Shown here piece by piece: positions 17,644-25,483 of a stretch of 64,000 nt of DNA; within the stretch, counting starts at the first letter, position 1, and each line of letters opens with the position of its first letter. The position numbers and the translations under genes are program-made. The notes below the pieces were generated by a model. It was given only the letters and a program-made list of their open reading frames with translations, was not told where the DNA came from and did no database searches. The DNA lies in assembly GCA_963727765.1 (NCBI GenBank), contig CAVSGZ010000008.1, positions 434,001 through 498,000 of the forward strand, written 5' to 3'. Origin of the DNA: FEN-299 sp963727765. Lineage in GTDB: Bacteria; Acidobacteriota; Vicinamibacteria; Vicinamibacterales; Fen-181.

Positions 17644-18468
17644 ATGCCCATTCGCACATACAAACCCACGTCGGCGGGGCGGCGGTTCCAGACGGTCCAC
17701 GTGTTCGACGAGATTACGACCGACACGCCGTACAAGCCGCTCACCGAGCCCCTCCACAAGTCGGGCGGGCGCAACAACCGTGGCGAGCTGACCATTTGGT
17801 GGCGGGGCGGCGGCCACAAGCGGATGTACCGGGTGATCGACTTCAAGCGCGACAAGCGCGACATCCCTGGCACGATCGTCACCGTCGAGTACGACCCGAA
17901 CCGCTCGTCGCGGATCGCGCTGGTGCAGTACGCCGACGGCGACAAGCGTTACATCCTGCAGCCGAACGGCTTGAAGGTGGGCGACACGGTGGTGTCCGGC
18001 GACAACGTCGACATCCTGCCGGGCAACGCCCTGCCGCTCAAGAACATTCCGCTCGGCACGACGATCCACAACGTGGAGCTGCGCCCCGGGCGCGGCGGCC
18101 AGGTGGCGCGCGGCGCCGGATCGTCGGTGCAGCTGGTCGCCAAGGAAGGCGACTACGCGACGGTGAAGATGCCGTCGGGCGAGCTGCGCAAGATCAACAT
18201 GGAGTGCCTGGCGACGATCGGGCAGGTCGGCAACATCGATCACGAGAACGTCTCCCTGGGCAAGGCGGGCCGCAGCCGCTGGCTCGGCAAGCGGCCGCAC
18301 GTCCGCGGCGTGGCGATGAACCCGGTGGACCACCCCCTCGGCGGCGGCGAGGGCAAGACGTCCGGCGGCCGGCACCCGGTGACGCCGTGGGGCATGCCGA
18401 CCAAGGGCTACAAGACGCGCAACCGGAAGTCGACCGACCAGTTCAGGGTGCAGAGGCGACCGAAGTAG
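17644..18468 (+). CDS. rplB: 50S ribosomal protein L2
   Basis: L2 is essential for subunit joining and the peptidyl transferase centre. It has 274 residues, starting MPIRTYKPTSAGRR, with the RNA-binding GRNNRGELTIWWRGGGHKR region and the conserved C-terminal HPLGGGEGKTSGGRHP motif that holds the histidine tied to peptidyl transfer. The ATG at 17644 follows AAGGAGAGCC. Next is rpsS after 19 bp. Confidence 0.98.
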   Translation: MPIRTYKPTSAGRRFQTVHVFDEITTDTPYKPLTEPLHKSGGRNNRGELTIWWRGGGHKRMYRVIDFKRDKRDIPGTIVTVEYDPNRSSRIALVQYADGDKRYILQPNGLKVGDTVVSGDNVDILPGNALPLKNIPLGTTIHNVELRPGRGGQVARGAGSSVQLVAKEGDYATVKMPSGELRKINMECLATIGQVGNIDHENVSLGKAGRSRWLGKRPHVRGVAMNPVDHPLGGGEGKTSGGRHPVTPWGMPTKGYKTRNRKSTDQFRVQRRPK

Positions 18469-18487
18469 GCGGCCGGGAATCGAACTT

Positions 18488-18841
18488 ATGAGCAGATCAC
18501 TCAAGAAGGGCCCGTTCATCGACACCCCCTTGCTCGAGAAGGTGGAGGCGATGAATCGCGGCGGCGACAAGAAGGTCATCAAGACCTGGTCACGGCGCTC
18601 GACGGTGGTGCCCGAGATGGTCGGCCACACGCTCGCGGTGCACAACGGCAAGAAGTTCGTGCCCGTGTACGTGACCGAGAACATGGTAGGCCACAAGCTC
18701 GGCGAGTTCGCGCCGACCAGGACGTTCAAGGGGCACACCACCAAGAGCGAGAAGGCGGCGGCAGCGGCGGCGGCCCCGGCGGCCCCGGGCGCGGCGCCGG
18801 CCGCGGCGGCTCCCAAGCCGGCCGGGGGTAGCGCATCATGA
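18488..18841 (+). CDS. rpsS: 30S ribosomal protein S19 with an Ala/Pro-rich tail
   Basis: S19 lies in the 30S head near the A-site finger. The first 90 residues or so match the family (MSRSLKKGPFID, STVVPEMVGHTLAVHNGKK, GHKLGEFAPTRTFKGH). The protein has 117 residues against about 93 in E. coli; the extra part is a low-complexity Ala/Pro tail from about residue 92. The stop overlaps the rplV start (ATGA), so the two are probably translationally coupled. Confidence 0.96.
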   Translation: MSRSLKKGPFIDTPLLEKVEAMNRGGDKKVIKTWSRRSTVVPEMVGHTLAVHNGKKFVPVYVTENMVGHKLGEFAPTRTFKGHTTKSEKAAAAAAAPAAPGAAPAAAAPKPAGGSAS

Positions 18842-19272
18842 TCCAGGGTGAAGCGACCGCCAGATACGTCCGCACGTCGGCCCAGAAGGCCGGGATCGTG
18901 CTGGATCTCATCCGCGGCTGCGACGTCAACAAGGCGCTCGCGCTGCTGCAGTTCTCGCGCAAGCACGTGGCGCGCGACATCACCAAGGTGCTGCGCTCGG
19001 CCATCGCCAACGCGCAGCAGAAGGAAGGGTTCGGCGGCGACGTCGAGCGGCTCTTCGTGTCGGCGTGCTACGCGGGGCAGGGGCCGACGATGAAGCGGAT
19101 CCGCCCCGCCCCGATGGGCCGGGCGTTCCGGGTCGTCAAGCGCACGGCGCACCTGACGGTGCACGTGACCGAGAGGCCGCAGGCGGTCCCGGCGGCGGCG
19201 CCGGTCAAGCCGGTCCGGCCGCGCGCGGCGAAGAGCCAGGCGGCCGCGACGAAGAAAGCGGCGGCGAAGTAA
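18838..19272 (+). CDS. rplV: 50S ribosomal protein L22 with a Lys/Ala-rich tail
   Basis: L22 spans the large subunit and lines the exit tunnel. The family core is seen in TARYVRTSAQKAGIVLDLIRG and in AIANAQQKEGF and RPAPMGRAFRV. The product has 144 residues; the last 30 or so form a Pro/Ala/Lys-rich extension not needed for the core fold. The start ATG 18838 overlaps the rpsS stop. A 103-bp gap with palindromes precedes rpsC, unusually long for this operon. Confidence 0.96.
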   Translation: MIQGEATARYVRTSAQKAGIVLDLIRGCDVNKALALLQFSRKHVARDITKVLRSAIANAQQKEGFGGDVERLFVSACYAGQGPTMKRIRPAPMGRAFRVVKRTAHLTVHVTERPQAVPAAAPVKPVRPRAAKSQAAATKKAAAK

Positions 19273-19292
19273 GTCACAGGCGGACGGCGGAA

Positions 19293-19358
19293 GGCGGGCG
19301 GGCCCGCCGGCCGCACCCTCCGCTGCCCGGTAATGCAGGGCGGGCCCCCGGGCCCGCC
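19293..19358. repeat. REP-like palindromes between rplV and rpsC
   Basis: GGCGGGC at 19293-19299 pairs with GCCCGCC at 19302-19308. GGCGGGCCC at 19339-19347 pairs with GGGCCCGCC at 19350-19358. The second resembles the palindrome at 948-967 in sequence and in its GCAGGGCGG lead-in. There is no T run, so transcription probably continues. Confidence 0.7.
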
Positions 19359-19375
19359 ACCCGAAGGAGCGTCTC

Positions 19376-20068
19376 GTGGGTCAGAAGGTTCACCCGTACG
19401 GATTCCGGCTCGGCTTCAACAAGACGTGGCGGTCGCGGTGGTACTCCGACCGCGACTACGCGAAGCTGCTGCACGAGGACCTGGCGCTCAGGGCCGAACT
19501 GAAGCGGCGGTTCGCGCACGCGGGCGTCTCGCGGATCGAAATCGAGCGCGCGGCCAACAAGCTGAAGATCGACATCCACACGAGCCGGCCCGGCATCATC
19601 ATTGGCCGCAAGGGCGCGGAGGTCGACAAGCTGAAGGAAGAGGTCAAGCGCCGGACCAGCCGCGAGGTGTTCATCAACATCCAGGAGATCCAGAAGCCCG
19701 AACTGGATGCCCAGCTGATTGCCGAGTCGGTGGCCATGCAGCTGGAGAAGCGCGTCGCCTTCCGCCGCGCCATGCGCAAGGCGGTCGAGTCGGCGCTGCG
19801 CTTCGGAGCCCGGGGGATCAAGGTCCGCGTCTCCGGCCGCCTGAACGGCGCCGAGATCGCGCGCTCGGAGTGGTACCTGCACGGGCAGCTCCCGCTGCAG
19901 ACGCTCCGGGCCGACGTGGACTACGGGTTCGCCGAGGCGCACACCACCTACGGCCAGATCGGTGTGAAGACGTGGCTCTACAAGGGCGAGCGTCTCGAGC
20001 CGCGCGTGGGCCGCGAGGAAGACTACAGGGTGCCGCGCCGCCAGCCGAGGGGCGAGGCTCGGGGATAG
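19376..20068 (+). CDS. rpsC: 30S ribosomal protein S3
   Basis: S3 forms part of the mRNA entry channel. It has 230 residues, starts at GTG 19376 (MGQKVHPYGFRLG) and is preceded by AAGGAG. The KH domain with GRKGAEVDKLKEEV lies near residues 78-93. The RVSGRLNGAEIARSEW and TTYGQIGVKTWLYKGE motifs are conserved. rplP follows after 13 bp. Confidence 0.97.
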   Translation: MGQKVHPYGFRLGFNKTWRSRWYSDRDYAKLLHEDLALRAELKRRFAHAGVSRIEIERAANKLKIDIHTSRPGIIIGRKGAEVDKLKEEVKRRTSREVFINIQEIQKPELDAQLIAESVAMQLEKRVAFRRAMRKAVESALRFGARGIKVRVSGRLNGAEIARSEWYLHGQLPLQTLRADVDYGFAEAHTTYGQIGVKTWLYKGERLEPRVGREEDYRVPRRQPRGEARG

Positions 20069-20081
20069 AGGCAGGTTGTCT

Positions 20082-20507
20082 ATGTTGATGCCGAAGAAGG
20101 TCAAGTACCGCAAGCAGCAGCGCGGCCGCATGGCGGGGAAGGCGTGGCGCGGGTCCGACGTCGCGTTCGGCGACTTCGGGCTCAAGGCGATGGAGCCGTG
20201 CTGGATGACGGCGCGCCAGATCGAAGCGGCCCGCGTGGCGATGACGCGGTTCATCAAGCGCGGCGGCAAGATCTGGGTCCGCGTGTTTCCCGACAAGCCC
20301 GTGACCAAGAAGCCGGCGGAAACCCGCATGGGCAAGGGCAAGGGGGCTCCCGAGGAGTGGGTGGCCGTGGTCCGGCCCGGCAAGATCCTCTTCGAGATGG
20401 AGGGGGTCACCGAGGCGGAAGCGCGGCAGGCGATGCGCCTGGCCTCCGCCAAGCTGCCGATCAAGACCCGGTTTGCCGCCCGCTTCGCCCAGGAGGCTGC
20501 TGTATGA
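20082..20507 (+). CDS. rplP: 50S ribosomal protein L16
   Basis: L16 organises the A-site tRNA region of the 50S subunit. From ATG 20082 it has 141 residues and begins MLMPKKVKYRKQQRGRM, the normal start; a TTG at 20076 would add two residues. The RRGGKIWVRVFPDKPVTKKP-type and RMGKGKGAPEEWVAVV segments are typical. Its stop overlaps the rpmC ATG (20504). Confidence 0.97.
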   Translation: MLMPKKVKYRKQQRGRMAGKAWRGSDVAFGDFGLKAMEPCWMTARQIEAARVAMTRFIKRGGKIWVRVFPDKPVTKKPAETRMGKGKGAPEEWVAVVRPGKILFEMEGVTEAEARQAMRLASAKLPIKTRFAARFAQEAAV

Positions 20508-20710
20508 CGAGCGCCCGCGAATTGCACGAACTGAACGAGGACGACCTGAGGAACCGCGAGCGCGACCTCAACGACCAGATCTTCCGGCTGCGGATCCAGA
20601 AGGCCATGGGGCACCTCGACGTCCCGCTCAAGCTGCGGCAGGTGCGCCGCGACCTGGCGCGCGTCAAGACGGTGCTCCGCCAGAAGACCGCCCCGGCGGG
20701 CAGGAGCTAG
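20504..20710 (+). CDS. rpmC: 50S ribosomal protein L29
   Basis: L29 is a small two-helix protein near the tunnel exit and part of the SRP/trigger factor docking surface. The 68-residue product has the LHELNEDDLRNRERDLNDQ first helix and the VRRDLARVKTVLRQK second helix. It starts at ATG 20504, overlapping the rplP stop as ATGA, after a GGAGG. rpsQ starts 4 bases after its stop. Confidence 0.96.
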   Translation: MTSARELHELNEDDLRNRERDLNDQIFRLRIQKAMGHLDVPLKLRQVRRDLARVKTVLRQKTAPAGRS

Positions 20711-20714
20711 CGAG

Positions 20715-21029
20715 ATGGCTGACAAAGCACGCGTGCAAGGGGTCGTCACCAGCGACCGCATGGAGCAGAGCGTCGTGGTCGCGGTCGAGCGCCAGGTGCG
20801 CCACCCGCTCTACGGCAAGATCCAGCGCCGCACCTCGACCTTCCTCGCGCACAACGAGGGGAACGAGGCGAAGCTCGGCGACCTGGTCGAGATCGTCGAG
20901 GGCCGCCCGATGAGCCGGCGCAAGCGCTGGGTCGTGACGCGCATCGTCCGCAAGGCCGTCGACGTCAAGGCGCGCGAGGCCGAGGCGCAGCTCGCCGCCG
21001 AGCCTGAGAAGGCGGGAGGGGCGTCATGA
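20715..21029 (+). CDS. rpsQ: 30S ribosomal protein S17
   Basis: S17 is a primary 16S rRNA-binding protein of the 30S body. It has 104 residues with the OB-fold pattern GVVTSDRMEQSVVVAVERQ, HPLYGKIQRRTSTFLAH and the GRPMSRRKRWVV motif. The C-terminus is extended by about 15 residues rich in Ala and Glu. The stop overlaps the rplN start. Confidence 0.97.
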   Translation: MADKARVQGVVTSDRMEQSVVVAVERQVRHPLYGKIQRRTSTFLAHNEGNEAKLGDLVEIVEGRPMSRRKRWVVTRIVRKAVDVKAREAEAQLAAEPEKAGGAS

Positions 21030-21394
21030 TCCAGATGCGATCGATCCTCGATGTCGCCGACAACTCCGGCGCCCGCAAGATCGCGGTCATCAACCCGATC
21101 GGCGGCTCCACCGGGCGCTTCGCCCGGCTGGGCGACATCGTCACGGCGTCGGTGAAGGAAGCCGTGCCCGAGTCCAACGTCAAGAAGGGCTCCGTGGTGA
21201 AGGCGGTCATCGTCCGCACCCGGAAGGAGCAGCGGCGCAAGGACGGCAGCTACATCCGCTTCGACCGCAACGCGGCCGTGCTCATCAACGACCAGAACGA
21301 GCCGATCGGGACCCGCGTGTTCGGTCCGGTGGCCCGCGAGCTGCGCGAGCGGAAGTTCATGAAGATCATCTCGCTCGCGCCCGAGGTGCTGTAG
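21026..21394 (+). CDS. rplN: 50S ribosomal protein L14
   Basis: L14 forms an intersubunit bridge. It has 122 residues and the normal full pattern: MIQMRSILDVADNSGARK, VVKAVIVRTRKE, DQNEPIGTRVFGPVARELRE. It starts at ATG 21026 overlapping the rpsQ stop codon. Repeat locus D lies between it and rplX. Confidence 0.98.
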   Translation: MIQMRSILDVADNSGARKIAVINPIGGSTGRFARLGDIVTASVKEAVPESNVKKGSVVKAVIVRTRKEQRRKDGSYIRFDRNAAVLINDQNEPIGTRVFGPVARELRERKFMKIISLAPEVL

Positions 21395-21407
21395 TAGCGG
21401 ACGCAGT

Positions 21408-21469
21408 AGGATCCAGGAGCCAGGATTCAGGAATCAGAACCGAATCCCGAATCCCGAATCCTGAATCCT
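21408..21469. repeat. Mirrored heptad element, locus D (RGGANTC family)
   Basis: The left heptads AGGATCC, AGGAGCC, AGGATTC, AGGAATC run from 21408 to 21435. After six bases, the right heptads GAATCCC, GAATCCC, GAATCCT, GAATCCT run from 21442 to 21469. It is one of the cleanest copies: four units on each side with a 6-base centre, inside the 88-bp gap between rplN and rplX. Confidence 0.88.
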
Positions 21470-21482
21470 GAGGAACTTCGAT

Positions 21483-21815
21483 ATGTCGCGTCTTGAAACG
21501 CCAATTCGGAAGAACGACAACGTCGTCGTGACGACGGGGAAGGACCGCGGCAAGCGAGGCCGCGTGCTGAAGGTCGAGCCCGCCGACAACCGTCTGCTGG
21601 TCGAGGGCGTGAACTTCATCAGCCGCCACACGAAGCCCAACCCGTCCAAGAACATCAAGGGCGGCATCGCGAAGCGGGAAGCGGCGCTGCACGCGTCGAA
21701 CGTCCAGCTGGTCTGCCCCGAGTGCGGCAAGCCGACCCGGATCGGCCGCCGCGTCCTGGGCGACGGGCGGAAGGTGCGCTTCTGCCGCAAGTGCGAGGGA
21801 GTGGTGGACAAATGA
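21483..21815 (+). CDS. rplX: 50S ribosomal protein L24 with a C-terminal zinc knuckle
   Basis: L24 is an assembly initiator protein of the large subunit. It has 110 residues. The KOW domain is at residues 8-40 (IRKNDNVVVTTGKDRGKRGRV). The C-terminus carries CPEC and CRKC pairs about 20 residues apart, a likely zinc site present in many but not all bacterial L24 proteins. The ATG at 21483 follows GAGGAAC. The stop overlaps the rplE start. Confidence 0.97.
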   Translation: MSRLETPIRKNDNVVVTTGKDRGKRGRVLKVEPADNRLLVEGVNFISRHTKPNPSKNIKGGIAKREAALHASNVQLVCPECGKPTRIGRRVLGDGRKVRFCRKCEGVVDK

Positions 21816-22354
21816 CCCGGCTGAAGGAACGCTACCTCAAGGACGTCGTCCCCGGCCTCAAGAAGGAGTTCGGCTACACCAACGTCATGGCCATCCCCAA
21901 GGTGGAGAAGGTCGTGGTGAACATGGGGCTGGGCGAGGCGACGCAGAACGTCAAGCTGATCGATCTCGGCGCCGACGAGGTCGGCCGCATCACCGGCCAG
22001 CGCCCGGTCACGACGAGGGCGAAGAAGTCGATCGCCGCCTTCAAGGTCCGCAAGGGCATGCCCGTCGGCACGATGGTCACGCTGCGCGGCGACCGGATGT
22101 ACGAGTTCCTGGATCGCCTGATGAACATCGCGCTCCCGCGCGTCCGCGACTTCAAGGGGGTCTCGACCCGGGGGTTCGACGGCCGCGGCAACTTCACGCT
22201 GGGGCTGCGCGACCAGTTGCTGTTCCCCGAGATCGACTACATGAAGGTCGACAAGGCGCGGGGGATGAACGTCTCGGTGGTGACGACGGCCAGGACCGAC
22301 GAGGAGGCGCGGCGGCTGCTGCAGCTCCTCGGGATGCCGTTCAGGACAGCCTAA
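21812..22354 (+). CDS. rplE: 50S ribosomal protein L5
   Basis: L5 binds 5S rRNA and contacts the P-site tRNA. It has 180 residues from ATG 21812 (MTRLKERYLKDVVPGLKKEFGY), overlapping the rplX stop. The VEKVVVNMGLGEA, GQRPVTTRAKKSIAAFKVRKG and DYMKVDKARGMNVSVVTTA segments are all normal. The TAA stop at 22352-22354 is fused into the first heptad of repeat locus E, so the repeat begins inside the stop codon. Confidence 0.97.
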   Translation: MTRLKERYLKDVVPGLKKEFGYTNVMAIPKVEKVVVNMGLGEATQNVKLIDLGADEVGRITGQRPVTTRAKKSIAAFKVRKGMPVGTMVTLRGDRMYEFLDRLMNIALPRVRDFKGVSTRGFDGRGNFTLGLRDQLLFPEIDYMKVDKARGMNVSVVTTARTDEEARRLLQLLGMPFRTA

Positions 22355-22438
22355 GGCTCAAGGCTCGAGGCTCCAAGGCTCAGGCCGGCCCGCACGGCCT
22401 GGAGCCCCCTGAGCCCTGAGTCCTGAGCCCTGAGCCGA
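22353..22438. repeat. Mirrored heptad element, locus E (RRGGCTC family)
   Basis: Left heptads AAGGCTC, AAGGCTC, GAGGCTC, AAGGCTC run from 22353 to 22381 with one extra C. The centre has AGGCCGGCC and GGCCT. The right heptads GAGCCCT, GAGTCCT, GAGCCCT, GAGCCGA run from 22411 to 22438. The unit is different from loci A-D but the layout is the same. The first unit overlaps the rplE stop codon. Confidence 0.85.
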
Positions 22439-22450
22439 CAAGGATTGAAC

Positions 22451-22636
22451 ATGGCGACGACCGCGAAGAGAGTCAAGGAACTGAAGACGCCGAAGTACAA
22501 GATCCGCCTGCGGCACCGCTGCCGGCTGTGCGGGCGGCCCCGCGGGTACATCCGGAAGTTCGGCCTGTGCCGTCTGTGCTTCCGCAAGCTCGCGCTCGAG
22601 GGCGACATCACGGGCGTCATCAAGAGCAGCTGGTAA
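22451..22636 (+). CDS. rpsN: 30S ribosomal protein S14, zinc-binding type Z
   Basis: The short 61-residue form of S14. C24, C27, C40 and C43 in CRLCGRPRGYIRKFGLCRLC form the zinc site that the longer zinc-free form lacks. It starts at ATG 22451, five bases after an AAGGATTG that probably serves as ribosome-binding site and that follows repeat locus E. rpsH begins 79 bp after its stop. Confidence 0.97.
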   Translation: MATTAKRVKELKTPKYKIRLRHRCRLCGRPRGYIRKFGLCRLCFRKLALEGDITGVIKSSW

Positions 22637-22715
22637 GAGCGCGGCCCCCGGCCGCCGAAACCCCGAACTGTTCGCGAGAGCGGACCACCCGGGAGAACGA
22701 CAAGGTTCACGAGTT

Positions 22716-23126
22716 ATGACTGATCCGATTGCTGACATGCTCACGCGTATCCGCAACGCCGTGGGGGCCAAGCGGCCGCGCGTCGACATCCCGGCGTCGA
22801 AGCTGAAGGTCGAGATGGCGCGCATTCTCCAGGCCGAAGGCTACATCCAGGGCTACAAGATCGTGGAGGAGACCCCCGAGGGAGCCCGGACGCCGCAGAA
22901 GTTCGTGCGCCTCTTCCTGAAGTACGGCGCGCGCGGCGAACGCGTCATCACCGGGATCGAGCGCATCAGCCGCCCTGGCCGGCGCGTCTACTTCGGCCAC
23001 GACGAGGTGCCGCCCGTCCTCGCCGGTCTCGGCATCAGCATCCTGACGACGTCCAGGGGCCTGATGACCGGCCGCGAAGCCAGCCGGACCGGCATCGGCG
23101 GCGAGGTGCTCTGCAACGTCTGGTAG
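22716..23126 (+). CDS. rpsH: 30S ribosomal protein S8
   Basis: S8 is a primary 16S rRNA binder and, in E. coli, the repressor of the spc operon. It has 136 residues, starting MTDPIADMLTRIRNA, with the C-terminal ISILTTSRGLMTGREA motif. A stretch around residues 50-65 is a little longer than in E. coli. The ATG at 22716 follows AAGGTTCACGAGTT. Repeat locus F follows its stop. Confidence 0.97.
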   Translation: MTDPIADMLTRIRNAVGAKRPRVDIPASKLKVEMARILQAEGYIQGYKIVEETPEGARTPQKFVRLFLKYGARGERVITGIERISRPGRRVYFGHDEVPPVLAGLGISILTTSRGLMTGREASRTGIGGEVLCNVW

Positions 23127-23129
23127 AAC

Positions 23130-23200
23130 CGGTCAGCGGTCAGCCGTCAGCCGGCAGCGGATCCGCTGCCAGCTGACCGCTGCCAGCTGCCAGCTGTGAG
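23130..23200. repeat. Mirrored heptad element, locus F (CGGTCAG family)
   Basis: Left heptads CGGTCAG, CGGTCAG, CCGTCAG, CCGGCAG run from 23130 to 23157. The centre is the palindrome CGGATCCG. The right heptads CTGCCAG, CTGACCG, CTGCCAG, CTGCCAG, CTGTGAG run from 23166 to 23200. It is a third unit type with identical architecture, starting 4 bases after the rpsH stop and ending 8 bases before rplF. Confidence 0.87.
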
Positions 23201-23208
23201 AGAGAATC

Positions 23209-23745
23209 ATGTCCCGTATTGGAAAGAAACCCATCCCGATCCCGAAGGGCGTCACGATCCAGGTGACCGAGGGCGCCGTGGAGATCCAGGGGCCCAAGGG
23301 CAAGCTGCGGCAGGCCTGCCCGCCCGGCATCGCGTTTGAAGTGCACGACGGGCAGCTGCTCGCCAAGACGATCCGCGAGGACAAGGCGCTCGGCAAGTTC
23401 CACGGCCTCGGCCGCAGCCTCGTCGCCAACGCCGTCACCGGCGTGACCCAGGGCTTCAAGCGGGAGCTCGACATCGTCGGCATCGGCTACCGCGCCGAGC
23501 TGAAGGGCCGCCAGGTGGTCTTCGCGCTCGGCTACTCGCACCCGATCGTGTTCGACATCCCCCAGGGGATCGACATCGCCATCGAGAAGCAGACGCACGT
23601 GACCGTGACCGGCATCGACCGGCAGCTCGTGGGCCAGGTCGCCGCCGACATCCGCCGGATGCGGAAGCCGGACCCCTACAAGCAGAAGGGCGTCCGCTAC
23701 ACCGGCGAAGTGCTGAAGAAGAAGGTCGGGAAGACCGGCGCGTGA
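23209..23745 (+). CDS. rplF: 50S ribosomal protein L6
   Basis: L6 lies near the factor-binding site of the 50S subunit. It has 178 residues, starting MSRIGKKPIPIPKGV, with two repeats of the L6 fold and the C-terminal signature KPDPYKQKGVRYTGEVLKKK. The ATG at 23209 follows GAGAGAG. A perfect stem CACGGGGCC/GGCCCCGTG lies at 23750-23772 just after the stop; it has no T run. Confidence 0.97.
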   Translation: MSRIGKKPIPIPKGVTIQVTEGAVEIQGPKGKLRQACPPGIAFEVHDGQLLAKTIREDKALGKFHGLGRSLVANAVTGVTQGFKRELDIVGIGYRAELKGRQVVFALGYSHPIVFDIPQGIDIAIEKQTHVTVTGIDRQLVGQVAADIRRMRKPDPYKQKGVRYTGEVLKKKVGKTGA

Positions 23746-23791
23746 TGACCACGGGGCCGGGACGGCCCCGTGAAGACACAGAGCAGGACCT

Positions 23792-24166
23792 ATGAAGATT
23801 CGCACCAAGGAAGACCGTCGCGACCGCATCAAGCTGCGGCTTCGCAAGCGGATAGTCGGTTCGGCCGAGCGGCCCCGCCTCACCGTGTTCCGCAGCCTGG
23901 CGCACATGTACGTCCAGGCCGTCGACGACGCAACCGGGCACACGGTGGCGTCGTCGTCGACCGTCGAGCCCGCCGTCAAGGCGAAGATGGGCGAGAAGAT
24001 GCGCGGCGGAAACCTGGCCGGCGCCGAGATCGTGGGCCGGGTCATTGCCGAGCGCCTGATCGAGAAGGGGCTCAAGCAGGCGGTGTTCGACCGGAACGGG
24101 TTCCTCTACCACGGCCGCGTGAAGGCGGTCGCCGAGGCGGCAAGGAAAGCGGGGTTGGAGTTCTAG
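23792..24166 (+). CDS. rplR: 50S ribosomal protein L18
   Basis: L18 delivers 5S rRNA to the 50S subunit. It has 124 residues with the basic N-terminus RRDRIKLRLRKRI, the RPRLTVFRSLAHMYVQAVDD segment and the C-terminal VFDRNGFLYHGRVKAVAEAARKAGLEF. The ATG at 23792 follows GCAGGACCT. It ends 11 bp before rpsE. Confidence 0.97.
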   Translation: MKIRTKEDRRDRIKLRLRKRIVGSAERPRLTVFRSLAHMYVQAVDDATGHTVASSSTVEPAVKAKMGEKMRGGNLAGAEIVGRVIAERLIEKGLKQAVFDRNGFLYHGRVKAVAEAARKAGLEF

Positions 24167-24177
24167 GATTCAGCCAT

Positions 24178-24744
24178 ATGATTCGAACACGCGAGAAGAT
24201 CGACCCGTCGCAGCTCGACCTCAAGGACACCGTAGTCGCCATCAACCGCGTCACCAAGGTCGTCAAGGGCGGCAAGAACCTGAGCTTCAGCGCCCTGGTG
24301 GTCGTCGGCGACGGGCACGGCGTGGTGGGCTTCGGCGTCGGCAAGGCGCGCGAAGTGCCGTCGGCCATCAAGAAGGGGATCGAGGCGGCCAAGAAGGGCC
24401 TGATCCGCGTGCCGCTCATCGGCACCACGGTGCCCCACGAGATCGTCGGCCGCTACGGGGCGGGCGCCGTGCTGCTCAAGCCGGCGCCCGACGGCACCGG
24501 CATCATCGCCGGCGGCGCGGTGCGCGCGGTGGTGGAATCGGCGGGCATCACCAACATCCTCACCAAATCGCTCGGGTCGGACAACGGCCACAACGTCGTG
24601 CGCGCGACGTTCGCTGGGCTGCTGGGCCTCAAGGACCCGGTGTCGGTGGGGCGGTTGCGGGGCAAGTCGCTCGAGGAGATGACCGGTCGCCAGGCGGCGC
24701 CCGCGTCTGCTCCCGCGGCGGCCCCCGAGAGAACGGACGCCTAG
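24178..24744 (+). CDS. rpsE: 30S ribosomal protein S5
   Basis: S5 helps maintain decoding accuracy. From ATG 24178 it has 188 residues (MIRTREKIDPSQLDLKD), with the double-stranded RNA-binding pattern VVAINRVTKVVKGGKNLSF and the conserved GRYGAGAVLLKPAPDGTGI. A short Ala/Pro tail ends the protein. The next gene is 69 bp away across a GC-rich stretch with CGCGCG pairings. Confidence 0.97.
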   Translation: MIRTREKIDPSQLDLKDTVVAINRVTKVVKGGKNLSFSALVVVGDGHGVVGFGVGKAREVPSAIKKGIEAAKKGLIRVPLIGTTVPHEIVGRYGAGAVLLKPAPDGTGIIAGGAVRAVVESAGITNILTKSLGSDNGHNVVRATFAGLLGLKDPVSVGRLRGKSLEEMTGRQAAPASAPAAAPERTDA

Positions 24745-24813
24745 CCTCCGGGCCGAGGAGGCGGGCGCGCGGCTGACGATCCGCGCGCGAGATCGCGGAG
24801 GCGAGGACGGCTC

Positions 24814-25011
24814 ATGGCAATCAAGAAGACGGCCGGTGGCAAGACGCTGACCATCACGCAGGTGCGCAGCACCATCGGTTACAACAAGAAGCAGGGCGAG
24901 ATCGTGCGGAGCATCGGCCTGCGTCGGATCCGCCACACGATCGAGGTCGCCGACACGCCCGAGATGCGCGGCATGCTGCACAAGGTGCGGCACATCGTGG
25001 AAGTGAAGTAG
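24814..25011 (+). CDS. rpmD: 50S ribosomal protein L30
   Basis: A small 65-residue L30 with the family pattern TLTITQVRSTIGYNKKQGEIVRSIGLRRI and the C-terminal MLHKVRHIVEV. The ATG at 24814 follows GGCGAGGACGG. It has no known enzymatic role. rplO starts 7 bases after its stop, typical of the spc operon. Confidence 0.96.
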   Translation: MAIKKTAGGKTLTITQVRSTIGYNKKQGEIVRSIGLRRIRHTIEVADTPEMRGMLHKVRHIVEVK

Positions 25012-25018
25012 GGACGCT

Positions 25019-25480
25019 ATGGACCTCACCAATCTCAAGCCGCCCAAGGGCGCCAAACACTCCAAGAAGCGCGTGGGACGCGGCCAGGGCTCCGGCACCG
25101 GCGTGACCGCCGGCCGCGGGGAGAAGGGCGCCAAGTCGCGCTCCGGCTTCCACCACAAGCGCGGGTTCGAGGGCGGCCAGATGCCGCTGCACCGGCGCGT
25201 GCCCAAGCGCGGGTTCTTCAACCTGTTCCGCGTCGAGTACGCCGTCGTCAACCTCGACGCCATCGCCGAGCGGTTCGACGCCGGCACGGTGGTGACGCCG
25301 GAGCTGCTCCGCGAACGGGGGCTCGTCAAGGGCGCGGCCGACCAGCCGATCAAGGTGCTGGCACGCGGCGAGGTGGCGAAGGCCCTGACCATCCGCGCGC
25401 ACAAGTTCAGCGGCAAGGCCGCCGAGAAGATCGCCGCCGCGGGCGGCACGGCCGAATCGATCGCCACAACCGAGGCGTAA
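25019..25480 (+). CDS. rplO: 50S ribosomal protein L15
   Basis: L15 is a late-assembly protein of the large subunit. It has 153 residues: the Gly/Arg/Lys-rich N-terminal part (GAKHSKKRVGRGQGSGTGVTAG), the FEGGQMPLHRRVPKRGFF motif and a globular C-terminal half ending in HKFSGKAAEKI. Its ATG is 25019. secY starts 3 bases after its TAA, so translation is probably coupled. Confidence 0.97.
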   Translation: MDLTNLKPPKGAKHSKKRVGRGQGSGTGVTAGRGEKGAKSRSGFHHKRGFEGGQMPLHRRVPKRGFFNLFRVEYAVVNLDAIAERFDAGTVVTPELLRERGLVKGAADQPIKVLARGEVAKALTIRAHKFSGKAAEKIAAAGGTAESIATTEA

Positions 25481-25483
25481 CCC